From an uncultured Alphaproteobacteria bacterium (GTDB lineage Bacteria > Pseudomonadota > Alphaproteobacteria > HIMB59 > GCA-002718135): DNA of 64,000 bases. The notes beneath the pieces were generated by a model. That model was not told the DNA's origin, made no database searches, and saw only the letters and a program-made list of their open reading frames with translations. Location: NCBI GenBank assembly GCA_902618015.1, contig CACMYX010000002.1, positions 186,001 to 250,000 of the forward strand, given 5' to 3'. Shown one piece after another: positions 37,078 through 47,068 of the stretch. How positions within the stretch are numbered: position 1 is the stretch's first letter; each line of letters starts with the position of its first letter. Both the position numbers and the translations under genes were made by a program.

Positions 37078-38613
37078 TTATTCCATTCTTCTGCTAAATG
37101 GTCCAGATTTTGTTTTAACTCCTGAGCTAGAAAGTTTTGTATTCGATAACTGTCTTTCCTGATGAATCATTCGGTGGCTTAATAGTTTTGATACTAAATC
37201 ATTTTTAATGTCTTGAAATTTTTTTATTCTAGATAAATCATTAATTTCATTAGGATCATTTTCTAAATCAAACAATAAACATGGTAATGAAGGGAAATGA
37301 ACATATTTCCATTTATTATTTCTAATGACTGATAGATTGCATTGCTCGGGAGCTAATTTTTTATCTTTAACAAATTCAGTACTTTCTCTAAAATCATAAT
37401 CAAAAACAACAAATTCTTTATTAGGTGATTTTTCATATTGATCGTAAATATTATGCATTAGTGACTGACCATTCCAATCAATGGGGATGTCACCACCAAG
37501 CCATTCTAAAATTGTAGGAGCAACATCTACAGATTCTGTTAAATGGTTAATTTCTTTTGGATTGTTTTGAGGCACATAAATAAATAATGGAATTCTATAA
37601 GAAGAGTCCCACCAACCTAATTTGCCCCATAAATTATTTTCATTTAACATCTCTCCATGATCACTAGTAAATATTATCATTGTATTCTCTTCTTGTCCTG
37701 ATTCTTTAAGAGCATTCAAAATTTTACCAATATTAAAATCAACTTCTGCACACATAGCAAAATAGACACTCATAATATTTTTGATATCTTGATCTTTTAA
37801 AAGATCATAATTAATTTCAGAGAAATTTTCTTTTAATAAAAATTTTTTACATAACTCTTCAAGCAGAGGATGTTTTTTTGATAATTCTTTAAGTGAAATA
37901 TCATTTTTAGGTAATTTAATATTATCTGGATTAAATTTACTAAACCATGGATCAGCTACATGAAAGGGTGGGTGTGGTTTTAAAAAAGATACATGCATAA
38001 AAAATGGACCTTTGACTTTTTTTAAATCGTTAACAACTTTATCTGCTAAAAATGCGGTGTCTGAAAATTCAGTTGGAATATAATATGGTTCATAAATATA
38101 TGCTTGATCATCTTTGGGCTTTCTTCCTTTGTACAAATCTTCAGCTTTATTAATTTCAAAACCATTTTGATTAAGATGGTTAGCCCAAGGCTCCGGTTTT
38201 CCTCCTGGTAAAACACAACCATCATCAAATCCTTCCATTGGCGATTCATAGGTAAAATTTTTTTTATCTTTTGGGTCTAAGTATCTTGGATCCCAAGATG
38301 TATCAGTGTAACCATAAAGACTTGGTTTATAATTTAGTTTACGAACTTCTTTAGCAATATTTGTAAATCTTTTATCAAGAGGAGCACCATTATATACTGA
38401 ACGATGTATAAATGGATATAAGCCTGTAAGCATAGTAGTTCTAGATGGACCACAAGGGACAATTCCTGCAAAATGCGATTTAAAAACAAAACTTTGTTTT
38501 GCAAGTTTGTCTAAGTTTGGTGTTAGAGCATATGGATGGTCTAGGAAGCTAAAGCAGTCGAAACGCCATTGGTCAGCACATATAAATAGCACAGATTTTT
38601 TGGATTTTTCCAT
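37078..38613 (-). CDS. Sulfatase-superfamily hydrolase, phosphonate monoester hydrolase/phosphodiesterase-like
   Basis: This 511-residue alkaline-phosphatase-superfamily enzyme has the metal loop FICADQWRFDC (9-20), formylglycine motif C54-G-P-S-R58 and a second metal site TSDHGE. There is no signal peptide, so it acts in the cytoplasm. The order PLDKRFTN, YGYTDTSWDPR, IPTEFSDTAF, LKPHPPF, IRNNKWKYVHFPSLP and RMIHQER follows the promiscuous phosphonate monoester hydrolases (PMH) of Rhizobium and Burkholderia as I recall them. It differs from secreted polysaccharide sulfatases. Likely substrates are phosphodiesters, phosphonate monoesters or sulfate esters. It needs a formylglycine-generating enzyme encoded elsewhere. 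Confidence 0.82.
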   Translation of the reverse strand: MEKSKKSVLFICADQWRFDCFSFLDHPYALTPNLDKLAKQSFVFKSHFAGIVPCGPSRTTMLTGLYPFIHRSVYNGAPLDKRFTNIAKEVRKLNYKPSLYGYTDTSWDPRYLDPKDKKNFTYESPMEGFDDGCVLPGGKPEPWANHLNQNGFEINKAEDLYKGRKPKDDQAYIYEPYYIPTEFSDTAFLADKVVNDLKKVKGPFFMHVSFLKPHPPFHVADPWFSKFNPDNIKLPKNDISLKELSKKHPLLEELCKKFLLKENFSEINYDLLKDQDIKNIMSVYFAMCAEVDFNIGKILNALKESGQEENTMIIFTSDHGEMLNENNLWGKLGWWDSSYRIPLFIYVPQNNPKEINHLTESVDVAPTILEWLGGDIPIDWNGQSLMHNIYDQYEKSPNKEFVVFDYDFRESTEFVKDKKLAPEQCNLSVIRNNKWKYVHFPSLPCLLFDLENDPNEINDLSRIKKFQDIKNDLVSKLLSHRMIHQERQLSNTKLSSSGVKTKSGPFSRRME

Positions 38614-38765
38614 ATTTACAAAAGATTATTAAAGTAATTAATTATTAAGAAATACACAATTTTTTAAAAAAAACTTTAATAAAAGTGTCAAATATTTTTG
38701 ATAAAAAGTCAAAATTGTTTACAAACAAAATTATACGATAAATTTAACTTATTAGGAGAAAATAT

Positions 38766-40820
38766 ATGTTAAGAAAATTATTCATAGCGTTGCTATTTTC
38801 TTCCGCAACCTTTGTTTGGAGTGGAAGCTCTTTTGCAGGCGGTCATTGTGTAGGTACAACAATGAACGATGCACAGACAGGCGGAAAATATCCTCAGCAA
38901 TATGAATTATCAGAATATGAAAGTGCAGCTAGTTGTACAATGAAATTTTCTGAAAATCCAAATATTGCTAGCATTAACGCTACAATACAAGGTAACCCAG
39001 GAAGTCTACCTCCAGTTGAGGATAGATTACCTGATGAGCCGCTTGTTGTAGTACCATATGAGTCTATTGGTAAATATGGAAATACAATAAACTTCTTATC
39101 GAACGCAACTGAAGCTGGAACTTCTGATATGTTATCTACAAGACACGTAAACTTATTACGTTTTGCTGATGACTTAACTACAATTGTTCCAAACGTTGCT
39201 AAAGATTATGAGTGGAATGATGATTTTACCACTTTAACATTCATGTTACGTAAAGGTCACAAATGGTCAAATGGTGAACCTTTTGTGGCTAGAGATGTTG
39301 AGTTTTGGTACGAAGATTTAATGATGAATCCAAAGATTCGTGAAAAACCATATCCATATCTTTTAGTTGGTGGTGAGCCAATGACTGTTGATGTAATTGA
39401 TGATCAAACAGTAAGATTTAACTTACCATCTCCATTCCCTGGTTTAACTGCAACTATTGCATGGTCATATAATCAGTTCTTTATGCCTTCACATTTCCTA
39501 GAACAATTCCATCCGGAAATTGATTCAAATGCTGATGCAAATGCTCAGGCATTAGGATTTGCAGATGGGTATGACGCTTTAGCAGCATATTATGGTAACT
39601 CAGGTTGGACTGATACTCCAACTCCTTTACTAGCTAAACCAGATCTAGTTGCTGGATTACCTTATGCAGCTTATCCTTCTTTAGAAGCTTATATGACTAT
39701 TGAAGATACTACTGAAGGTAGAGTCTATGCAGCTAACCCATACTTTTTCCAAGTTGATACAGCTGGAAATCAATTACCATACATTGATTATCAAAATGAA
39801 AGATACATCAATGAAAATGAAATAAGATTGTTAAAACTTGTTAATGGTGAAGTTGATTATAAATCACAGTCTGTTCAATTAGAGTCTGCTCCTCAATTAC
39901 TTGATGGTGCTGAGTCTGGTGGATATCAAGTTCAAATCAATCCAGGTTGTGGTGCTGCATTATTTAGTTTTAATGTAACACATCCTGATCCTGAAAAACG
40001 TAAAGTCTATGGGGATATTCGTTTCCGTCAAGCAATGTCAATTGCAATGAATAGAGACGAGATCAACGAAGTTGCATATTATGGTTTAGGTAAAGTTGAG
40101 CAGTTTGTAGGATTTTCTCCTGCACCTGACTTCGTTCCTGAAAGTATAAAAATGCATATGACTCAATACGATCCAGATGGAGCAAATGCTCTTCTTGATG
40201 AAGTAGGATTAAAAGACGTTGATGGTGATGGATTTAGAGAATTACCAAATGGTGATGCTCTAGCTATTAATATTGACTACGCTACTCAAGGTATTGGTGG
40301 TGTTGAAGTTGAACTTGTTGCAAGATACTTCAATGAAGTAGGAGTAAAAACTACTTTTAAAGAGGTAACTCCAGATGAATATCGTGGTTCGCAAGCTGCT
40401 AACCAACTTGATGTTCATGTTTGGGACAAAGGTCAACCATTAGCAATTGTTGCTGGTAACCCAGAAACATTTAAACCTCCGTTTGGTAACTACTTTAACC
40501 ATACACAAGGTTTAGATTGGGCAGCATACATTGATAGTAATGGTGACGAAGGTACTAAACCTCCTCAGTGGGTATATGACTTAAGTGATGGAATTGATAA
40601 ATTCCAATCTTACGCTCTTGGTACTGCTGAGTCTAATGAATGGGGTGAAAAAATTGCAACAATGTTAACAGAGCAAAGTCTATTGATTGGTACAGTGAAA
40701 GCACCTTTCCCAACTTATCATAGAAACGCGTTGAAAAACTTTACGCAATTTAAAACTACTTCGTATGAGTATTATAGAACATACCCATACCTAGCTACTC
40801 AATGGTGGTTAGACGAGTAA
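38766..40820 (+). CDS. Large periplasmic binding protein, family 5 (peptide/oligosaccharide type)
   Basis: This 684-residue SBP_bac_5 protein has a signal peptide (MLRKLFIALLFSSATFVWSG, SSFAGG cleavage). It carries the family motifs LTFMLRKGHKWSNGEPFVARD and DIRFRQAMSIAMNRDEI. It is about 150 residues longer than DppA/OppA, a size seen in oligosaccharide-type members such as AgpA. A good Shine-Dalgarno (AGGAGA, 38754-38759) lies 6 bases before the ATG. It heads a complete Dpp-type importer and is followed by a strong terminator-like hairpin. Neighbouring aldose epimerase and sugar-kinase genes favour a sugar-derived ligand over peptides; this is inference. Confidence 0.9.
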   Translation: MLRKLFIALLFSSATFVWSGSSFAGGHCVGTTMNDAQTGGKYPQQYELSEYESAASCTMKFSENPNIASINATIQGNPGSLPPVEDRLPDEPLVVVPYESIGKYGNTINFLSNATEAGTSDMLSTRHVNLLRFADDLTTIVPNVAKDYEWNDDFTTLTFMLRKGHKWSNGEPFVARDVEFWYEDLMMNPKIREKPYPYLLVGGEPMTVDVIDDQTVRFNLPSPFPGLTATIAWSYNQFFMPSHFLEQFHPEIDSNADANAQALGFADGYDALAAYYGNSGWTDTPTPLLAKPDLVAGLPYAAYPSLEAYMTIEDTTEGRVYAANPYFFQVDTAGNQLPYIDYQNERYINENEIRLLKLVNGEVDYKSQSVQLESAPQLLDGAESGGYQVQINPGCGAALFSFNVTHPDPEKRKVYGDIRFRQAMSIAMNRDEINEVAYYGLGKVEQFVGFSPAPDFVPESIKMHMTQYDPDGANALLDEVGLKDVDGDGFRELPNGDALAINIDYATQGIGGVEVELVARYFNEVGVKTTFKEVTPDEYRGSQAANQLDVHVWDKGQPLAIVAGNPETFKPPFGNYFNHTQGLDWAAYIDSNGDEGTKPPQWVYDLSDGIDKFQSYALGTAESNEWGEKIATMLTEQSLLIGTVKAPFPTYHRNALKNFTQFKTTSYEYYRTYPYLATQWWLDE

Positions 40821-40841
40821 TTTAACTCAATAAATAATAAA

Positions 40842-40878
40842 AAAAGCGGCAATTATATATTGCCGCTTTTCTTTTTTT
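40842..40878 (+). terminator. Rho-independent-type terminator after the family 5 binding protein
   Basis: A 12-base perfect stem, AAAAGCGGCAAT (40842-40853) with ATTGCCGCTTTT (40859-40870), has a TATAT loop and is followed by C and seven T. It is the best intrinsic terminator in the window. It sits inside the operon between the binding-protein and permease genes, so it probably reduces permease transcription relative to the binding protein. Confidence 0.88.
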
Positions 40879-40906
40879 AATTATTCTTGTCTCCTAATTA
40901 TTAAAT

Positions 40907-41920
40907 ATGATTAATTTTATACAATTTACTCTCACAAGAGCAGGACTTGCAGTTATAACTTTGTTACTTGTTTGCTTTATTGTTTTTTCATTAATGGAAT
41001 TAGTTCCTGGAACTTGTGCTGAAAGATATTTAGCATTTAAAAATACGCAAGGATCACAAATAACTTATGAAGATATAGAAAAAGAAAAAATTCGTTTAGG
41101 TCTAGATAAACCTTTTTTGTATAGATATGGTAAATGGGTTTCCAATATAGTTTTTAATGGAGATTTTGGTGACAGTTGTATTTTAAGAATGAATATAAAT
41201 GAATTGTTAAGTGGAAGATTTACTTTATCTCTAACGATATGTTTGGTTGCGCTAATATTTTCATATTTAATTGCCATACCAGTTGGGATCATATCGGCCA
41301 CGACAAGATATGCTTCATTAGATAATACACTTAAATTCATTAGTTATCTTGGAATTGCCCTTCCCAATTTTTTAGTAGCTCTTTGTATTATGCTTTTTAT
41401 GACTGTTTATTATGGAGATACAATGACAGGTTTATTCTCTCAAGAATATGAAAATGAACCCTGGTCATCAGCAAAATTATTTGATTTTTTAAGTAGAGCT
41501 TGGCTTCCAATTTTTGTTTTAGGATGGAACGCAACAGCTTTTGCTCTTCAGACAGTTAGAGCACTGATGCTAGATGAAAATGATAAATTATATGTAATGG
41601 CTGCAAGAGCTAGAGGTATATCAGGAATGAGTTTGTTGTGGAGATATCCCGCAAAACATTCTTTAGGTCCAGTAATCAATTCTATAGGTTTTGACCTTAA
41701 TCGAATATTTAGTGCATTACCAATTGTAGCCTTAATTTTAATTCTAACGGAAGCTGGCGCACTATTGATTGAAGCTTTAGCAAGATCAAATGATCAGCAA
41801 TTAGCAGGTGCAATTATTTTTCTTTTAACAGCAACAATTGTTTTTGTTAATTTTATAACGGATATTATTTTAGCTATAATTGATCCAAGAATAAGAAAAG
41901 GAGTTATGGGTGGAGGTTAG
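40907..41920 (+). CDS. ABC importer permease, DppB type
   Basis: This 337-residue inner-membrane permease of the DppB/OppB family has an N-terminal membrane anchor (about 8-30), a periplasmic domain with IRLGLDKPFLYRYGKWV, five further membrane segments and the EAA region MAARARGISGMSLLWRYPAKH. It follows the hairpin after the binding-protein gene by 28 bases and overlaps the DppC-type gene by 11 bases. Length is normal for the family. Confidence 0.9.
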   Translation: MINFIQFTLTRAGLAVITLLLVCFIVFSLMELVPGTCAERYLAFKNTQGSQITYEDIEKEKIRLGLDKPFLYRYGKWVSNIVFNGDFGDSCILRMNINELLSGRFTLSLTICLVALIFSYLIAIPVGIISATTRYASLDNTLKFISYLGIALPNFLVALCIMLFMTVYYGDTMTGLFSQEYENEPWSSAKLFDFLSRAWLPIFVLGWNATAFALQTVRALMLDENDKLYVMAARARGISGMSLLWRYPAKHSLGPVINSIGFDLNRIFSALPIVALILILTEAGALLIEALARSNDQQLAGAIIFLLTATIVFVNFITDIILAIIDPRIRKGVMGGG

Positions 41921-43070
41921 TAATCAAAAAAAAGAAGCTTATTATACTGCAACGCAGATGCAGTTAGTAAGAACACGCTTTTTTGGAAATAGATCTGCTA
42001 TGATTGCTGGCTCTATTTTACTGTTTATGATTATTTGTAGTCTCTTTGCAGATTTTTTATCTCCTTACGATCCAACAATTAAAGGAAGAGATAAAGATTA
42101 TGAAAATGGAGCACCTCAAATTCCAATGTTTTGGGATGATAATGGATTTTCAGCTAGGCCATTTCTACACACATTAGAAAAGTATAGAGGAGCAGATACA
42201 AATTTCAGATGGGTTTATAAAGTTGATACTGAAAAAAGAAGATACGTTTATTTTTTTGTTGAAGGTTGGGAATATAAAGTTTTTGATTTTAATATAAATC
42301 TTCCAGGAAAAATTTTAGATTTTAAGATTCCAGGTTTTACATTTAATACTCATTTATTTGGAGTTGAAGAGGGTGGTATTCATATATTTGGAACAGATAA
42401 GGCTGGAAAAGATTTATTTAGTAGAACCTTAAGTGCAATTTATATTTCGCTAGCTGTTGGTACACTTGGAGTTTTTATTTCATTTGTACTATCGCTAATT
42501 ATAGGTGGGATATCAGGTTACTATGGTGGATGGATTGATAGTGTATTGCAGATGTTTACTGATGCAATTCGAACGGTACCACCAATACCTTTATTTATGT
42601 GTCTTGCTGCCTTTGCGCCATTAGAATGGAGTTCTGAATTACGTTTCTTTTTTATATCATGTTTACTTGGATTAATTTCATGGCCAACACTTGCAAGAAG
42701 AGTAAGAACTCATCTACTCAGTGAAAGAAGCCAAGAATATATTCTTGCTGCAAAACTTTGTGGTGCGTCATCTACCCATATTATCGTAAGACACTTGTTA
42801 CCAAGTTTTACGAGTTACATTATTGTCGATTTAGTAATTAGTTTTCCATACATGTTATTATCTGAAACTGCTTTAAGTTTTATAGGATTAGGTTTGAGGG
42901 AACCCGTAAATTCTCTTGGTGTTCTTTTGCAAAATGCAACGAAGGCTGATGTACTTTTAAATTATCAATGGTATTTTATCCCTGTATTTTTCTTAGTCGT
43001 ATTAATTTTAACATTTGTTTATGTAGGAGATGGATTACGTGATGCAGCAGATCCTCATAAGGTAAAGTAA
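41910..43070 (+). CDS. ABC importer permease, DppC type, with large periplasmic insert
   Basis: This 386-residue permease starts with GTG inside the 3' end of the DppB-type gene. The first membrane segment (about 29-50) is followed by a hydrophilic region of about 120 residues before GTDKAGKDLFSRTLSAIYIS, larger than in standard DppC (about 300 residues). It includes the aromatic-rich YVYFFVEGWEYKVFDF. The EAA region is ILAAKLCGASSTHIIVRHLLP. The insert presumably extends into the periplasm and matches the enlarged binding protein. It precedes the first ATPase gene by one base. Confidence 0.9.
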   Translation: MEVSNQKKEAYYTATQMQLVRTRFFGNRSAMIAGSILLFMIICSLFADFLSPYDPTIKGRDKDYENGAPQIPMFWDDNGFSARPFLHTLEKYRGADTNFRWVYKVDTEKRRYVYFFVEGWEYKVFDFNINLPGKILDFKIPGFTFNTHLFGVEEGGIHIFGTDKAGKDLFSRTLSAIYISLAVGTLGVFISFVLSLIIGGISGYYGGWIDSVLQMFTDAIRTVPPIPLFMCLAAFAPLEWSSELRFFFISCLLGLISWPTLARRVRTHLLSERSQEYILAAKLCGASSTHIIVRHLLPSFTSYIIVDLVISFPYMLLSETALSFIGLGLREPVNSLGVLLQNATKADVLLNYQWYFIPVFFLVVLILTFVYVGDGLRDAADPHKVK

Positions 43071-43071
43071 T

Positions 43072-44061
43072 ATGAGTCACTTATTAGAAGTAAAAAACTT
43101 AGATGTAAAATTTGATACTGATGAAGGTAGAATAACAGCAGTTGAAAATATTTCTCTTTCTGTAGATCAAGGAGAGGTACTTGGTATAGTTGGCGAATCT
43201 GGATCAGGTAAATCTGTTACAGCTAAATCGATTATGAAGTTAAACCCAGGTAATACCTCTTATAATGAAGACGCAGAAATAATTTTAGATAACGAAAACG
43301 TGCTTCAATTTACTTCTAAGCAAGATTTAAAGAAAATTAGAGGTGGAAAAGTATCAATGATTTTTCAAGAACCTATGGCAAGCTTTGCTCCAGCAATAAA
43401 AATTGGAGCACAAATGGTTGAGCAATTACTAATTCATAAAAATATTAATAAAGATGAAGCAAAATCAATATCTATAAACATGCTTAAAAGAGTAGGTATA
43501 GCAGATGCAGAAAAACGGTTTAATCAATATGCATTTGAACTATCTGGAGGAATGCGTCAAAGAGCTATGATAGCTATGGCATTATCAACTATGCCTAAAC
43601 TTTTATTAGCAGATGAGCCTACAACTGCTTTAGATGTAACAATTCAAGCTCAAGTAATAAACTTAATTAAAGATATTATTAAAGAATATCAAATGGGCGT
43701 AATATTTATTACTCATGATCTAGGTGTTATTGCTCAGGTCGCTGATCATGTAGCAGTAATGTATTTAGGAAGTGTAGTTGAAAAAGGTCCAGTAAATGAG
43801 ATTCTTAAAAATCCTAAACATCCTTATACAAAAGGTCTATTACAAGCCTTGCCTGATATTAATAACTTAGATGCACCATTATCTCCTATACCTGGAAATA
43901 TTCCAAGTCCATTAGATAGACCTACAGGCTGTGTATTTAGAACTCGATGCCCTCATCATAATCCTGAGGGTAAAGATGGTAAAATAGAAATGAAATTAAT
44001 TGAAGTTGAACCAGGTCACTGGGTTGACCAGTGTGGAATTCAGTGTGGCCAAAATGGGTGA
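43072..44061 (+). CDS. ABC importer ATPase, DppD type
   Basis: This 329-residue ATPase has Walker A GESGSGKS, signature LSGGMRQR, Walker B LLLADEPTTALD, and the C-terminal oligopeptide/dipeptide extension (GCVFRTRCPHHNPEG with paired cysteines) that in many members holds an iron-sulfur cluster. It couples ATP hydrolysis to the DppBC-type channel. It overlaps the next ATPase gene by 8 bases. It and its neighbour share nearly the same C-terminal VEPGHWVDQC ending, consistent with duplication. Confidence 0.93.
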   Translation: MSHLLEVKNLDVKFDTDEGRITAVENISLSVDQGEVLGIVGESGSGKSVTAKSIMKLNPGNTSYNEDAEIILDNENVLQFTSKQDLKKIRGGKVSMIFQEPMASFAPAIKIGAQMVEQLLIHKNINKDEAKSISINMLKRVGIADAEKRFNQYAFELSGGMRQRAMIAMALSTMPKLLLADEPTTALDVTIQAQVINLIKDIIKEYQMGVIFITHDLGVIAQVADHVAVMYLGSVVEKGPVNEILKNPKHPYTKGLLQALPDINNLDAPLSPIPGNIPSPLDRPTGCVFRTRCPHHNPEGKDGKIEMKLIEVEPGHWVDQCGIQCGQNG

Positions 44062-45040
44062 TAATTTAATTTCAGTTAATAATGTTTCAGTAAATTTTGA
44101 TTATCAAGAAAATTTTATTTCAAAAAAACAAAAAATACATGCAGTTAACAATATTAATATTAAAATAAAAAAAGGATCTTTTTTTGGTTTAGTTGGCGAG
44201 TCAGGTTCAGGAAAAACTACTCTCGGTAGAGCAATACTTGGGGCTAATAAAATTAGTTCAGGAAATGTTATTTTTCATGATGATGAAAGAGATTATGATT
44301 TAACTAATATGAACAAACAAGATTTAAAAGAATATAGAAAAAAAGCTCAACTAATTTTTCAAGATCCTTATGCTGCTTTAAGCCCAAGAATGACTGTTAG
44401 GGATATTATTGCAGAACCTTTAGAAGTAATGAAAATAACAAACTCAAGACAAGAGACTGATGAAAGAGTAAGAGACATCGCAGCTAAATGTAGACTAAAT
44501 ATTGAGCATTTACGAAGATTCCCTCATGCATTTTCTGGAGGACAAAGACAAAGAATATCAATTGCAAGAGCCTTAGTAAGTAATCCAAAATTTATTGTAG
44601 CAGACGAAAGTGTTGCTGCTTTAGATGTATCAATACAAGCAGATATATTAAATCTTTTAAAACAACTTCAAACTGAACTTAACCTTACTTACTTATTTAT
44701 TAGTCATGATTTAAGTGTTGTTGCGCATGTATGTGATGTTGTTGCAGTTATGTATTTAGGGCATATAGTTGAAATGGGTCCCTCAAGAGAATTATTTAAG
44801 AACCCTAAACACTCCTATACTAAAGCATTATTATCTTCTATTCCTTCAATTGATCCAGAGAAAAGATCTGAGGCTATTGAACTAAAAGGAGAAATACCTA
44901 GTGCATTAAATCCACCGCCAGGTTGTGTATTTAGAACAAGATGTCCTAACCCTGGAATAGATTGCAAAGGTGGCGAGATAACAATGGGCCTTACTGAAGT
45001 TGAACCAGGTCACTGGGTAGACCAGTGTTGTGTTTTATAA
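44054..45040 (+). CDS. ABC importer ATPase, DppF type
   Basis: I place the start at the ATG at 44054 (328 residues), giving the usual 8-base overlap; the frame is open further upstream but that stretch encodes the DppD C-terminus in another frame. Motifs are Walker A GESGSGKT, signature FSGGQRQRISIARAL and Walker B FIVADESVAALD, where serine replaces the common proline after DE. The GCVFRTRCPNPGIDC extension with cysteines is present. It is the last importer gene; an EamA transporter follows 31 bases later. Confidence 0.92.
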   Translation: MGDNLISVNNVSVNFDYQENFISKKQKIHAVNNINIKIKKGSFFGLVGESGSGKTTLGRAILGANKISSGNVIFHDDERDYDLTNMNKQDLKEYRKKAQLIFQDPYAALSPRMTVRDIIAEPLEVMKITNSRQETDERVRDIAAKCRLNIEHLRRFPHAFSGGQRQRISIARALVSNPKFIVADESVAALDVSIQADILNLLKQLQTELNLTYLFISHDLSVVAHVCDVVAVMYLGHIVEMGPSRELFKNPKHSYTKALLSSIPSIDPEKRSEAIELKGEIPSALNPPPGCVFRTRCPNPGIDCKGGEITMGLTEVEPGHWVDQCCVL

Positions 45041-45071
45041 AAAAGTATCTTTTAAAAACACATAACATTTT

Positions 45072-45971
45072 ATGAAAAGTAATTTATTTTTAGCTGTTAT
45101 CCTATCACTTTCAGGTTTGTTCTTATTAGATTGTATGGGCATAGCGATAAAGTTTTTGCGAAACGATTACCCAGCTGCTCAACTTTCTGTTTTTCGAAAT
45201 TTATTTGGGATGATTCCATGTGTTATTGCTTTATATTTTTCACAAGATTGGCATCGAAACGGTAGACAAATAAAAATAACTCAATGGAAGTTAGGTTTAT
45301 TCCGTGGAGTTTTTGTAGCCTTAGCTCAATTGTGTCTCTACACTTCTTATGCTTACCTCCCATTTGCTTTAGTCGCTACCATGGAATACACTGGACCTAT
45401 GATGGTTACTCTTCTTGCTATTCCTATTTTAGGTGAAAAATTTGGTTGGTATAAAATGAGTGCAGTAATTTCTGGTTTTGCAGGTATCGTTTTAATTATG
45501 CAACCATGGTCATCAGATTTTAACTATATGTTACTACTTCCTATACTTGCTGCTTTAGGGTATTCATTAGCAAGGGTAACATCTTTAAGTTTTGAGGATC
45601 ATGTTCCTTCACCACTTATCAACTTATATGGTCAAACAGGGACAATCATAGTTGCATGTATGTTAGTGGTTTTTTTTGGTATGTGGGAAAATTTCAAAAG
45701 TATAAATGATTTTTTAGTAGTTTGTTTAATGGGAATAGCAGGAGGATCTGGAACTTTATTATTAATCTATGGTGCTAGAAAAGCAGAACTTAGCAAAATT
45801 ATGCCATTTGATTATATTGAGATATTTTTTGCACTTATTTTAGGTTGGATATTTTTTGCAGAATGGCCAGTGGATCAACTCTTCCCAGGTGCTTTTTTTA
45901 TAGTTTTAGGTGGATTAATCATCTATCTTCAACAAAGAAAAAATAATTTTCAAAGATTAAGAAAAACATAA
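45072..45971 (+). CDS. EamA/DMT-family transporter
   Basis: This 299-residue protein has ten membrane helices in two EamA repeats (LSVFRNLFGMIPCVIALYF in the first, YSLARVTSLSFEDHV at the start of the second half). A PFALVATMEYTGPMMVTLLA stretch is typical of RhaT/EamA exporters. It overlaps the aldose epimerase gene by one base (TAATG), so it belongs to that operon. It may export an end product such as a sulfonate or ion by-product of the pathway; that is inference from position only. Confidence 0.85.
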   Translation: MKSNLFLAVILSLSGLFLLDCMGIAIKFLRNDYPAAQLSVFRNLFGMIPCVIALYFSQDWHRNGRQIKITQWKLGLFRGVFVALAQLCLYTSYAYLPFALVATMEYTGPMMVTLLAIPILGEKFGWYKMSAVISGFAGIVLIMQPWSSDFNYMLLLPILAALGYSLARVTSLSFEDHVPSPLINLYGQTGTIIVACMLVVFFGMWENFKSINDFLVVCLMGIAGGSGTLLLIYGARKAELSKIMPFDYIEIFFALILGWIFFAEWPVDQLFPGAFFIVLGGLIIYLQQRKNNFQRLRKT

Positions 45972-47023
45972 TGGAATACAAAATTACCAAACTTCAAAAT
46001 GATAAAGGTTTAGATATTGATATAGTCAATATTATTAACTCAAATAATTACAGTTTAAGTTTTTATACGTATGGCGGCTATATAAGTGAAGTATGTATTC
46101 CAACTTCTTCTAATGACTCTGAAACAGAGGATGTATTATTAGGTTATGGGAATTTAGATGATTGCCTGGAAGCGCATGGATATTTCAATTCAATTATTGG
46201 AAGAGTTTGTAATAGAATAGGGCAAAGTAAATTTATTCTTAATGGAGAAGAATATAATTTATATTCTAATACTGAGCCTGATCATCTTCATGGTGGTAAG
46301 ATAGGTTTTAATAAAAAGATTTGGAAAATAGGTGATATTAAAAAAACAAGTGGAAGTATAAAAGTAGAGCTCACTTATCACTCTAAACATTTAGAAGAAA
46401 ATTATCCAGGCAACTTAAATTGTAAAACTATTTACGAGCTTAGTAATAATAACGAAATTCTAATTTCATTTAATGCTACTACAGATCAAGATACAATTGT
46501 TAATATGACTAATCATAATTATTGGAATTTCCATGGTCATAAAGATAATTATAAAAATATTACTGACCATGTTGTTAGAATATCATCTAATCAAATATGT
46601 GAAACTGATCATGGTTCAATTCCTACTGGAAAGCTATTAGATGTAGCTGATACAAAATATGATCTTAATAACTCATTTGAAATAGATAATGCTTTTTTAG
46701 AAAGTGGTGGGATCGATCACAATTATGTTCTCAAAGATCATTCTATTGATAAATCTATAGCTTCCATCTACAGCAACATTACTGGTTTGGGTGTTGAATA
46801 TTCAACTGATCAACCTGGAATACAATTTTATACTGGTAACATGATGAAGGAGTCATACAATGGAAAACATGATAGAAATTACGGTTTACAATACGGAATG
46901 TGTTTAGAGACACAAATCTTCCCCGATGCTATTAATCAACCAAATTTTCCATCAACTATATTAAAAAAAGGTGAAAAATATACTTCAAACACCAAAATAA
47001 AATTAAGAAATGATTTTAAATAA
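45971..47023 (+). CDS. Aldose 1-epimerase (mutarotase), GalM-like
   Basis: This 350-residue beta-sandwich mutarotase has RVCNRIGQSKFILNGEEYNL, HLHGGKIGFNKKIW, the catalytic-histidine region NMTNHNYWNFHGH, GGIDHNYVL and the C-terminal ETQIFPDAINQPNFPST with the catalytic glutamate. All core GalM motifs are in place, so it should interconvert anomers of an aldose. It is coupled to the EamA gene and precedes the decarboxylase subunits. This makes an aldose, or an aldose released by a glycosidase, the probable operon substrate. Confidence 0.9.
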   Translation: MEYKITKLQNDKGLDIDIVNIINSNNYSLSFYTYGGYISEVCIPTSSNDSETEDVLLGYGNLDDCLEAHGYFNSIIGRVCNRIGQSKFILNGEEYNLYSNTEPDHLHGGKIGFNKKIWKIGDIKKTSGSIKVELTYHSKHLEENYPGNLNCKTIYELSNNNEILISFNATTDQDTIVNMTNHNYWNFHGHKDNYKNITDHVVRISSNQICETDHGSIPTGKLLDVADTKYDLNNSFEIDNAFLESGGIDHNYVLKDHSIDKSIASIYSNITGLGVEYSTDQPGIQFYTGNMMKESYNGKHDRNYGLQYGMCLETQIFPDAINQPNFPSTILKKGEKYTSNTKIKLRNDFK

Positions 47024-47068
47024 ATTAATTTATTGTTTAATCATTTTATATCTATAGACATCAAAAAA

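Noticed and set aside
44000-44053. Longer DppF-type ATPase starting at 44000.
   Set aside because: The extra 18 residues come from translating the DppD C-terminal coding sequence in another frame; ATG at 44054 gives a normal N-terminus and overlap.
47033-47068. TTG start for the ComD-like subunit at 47033.
   Set aside because: The added 12 residues have no family resemblance; ATG at 47069 begins the conserved domain directly.
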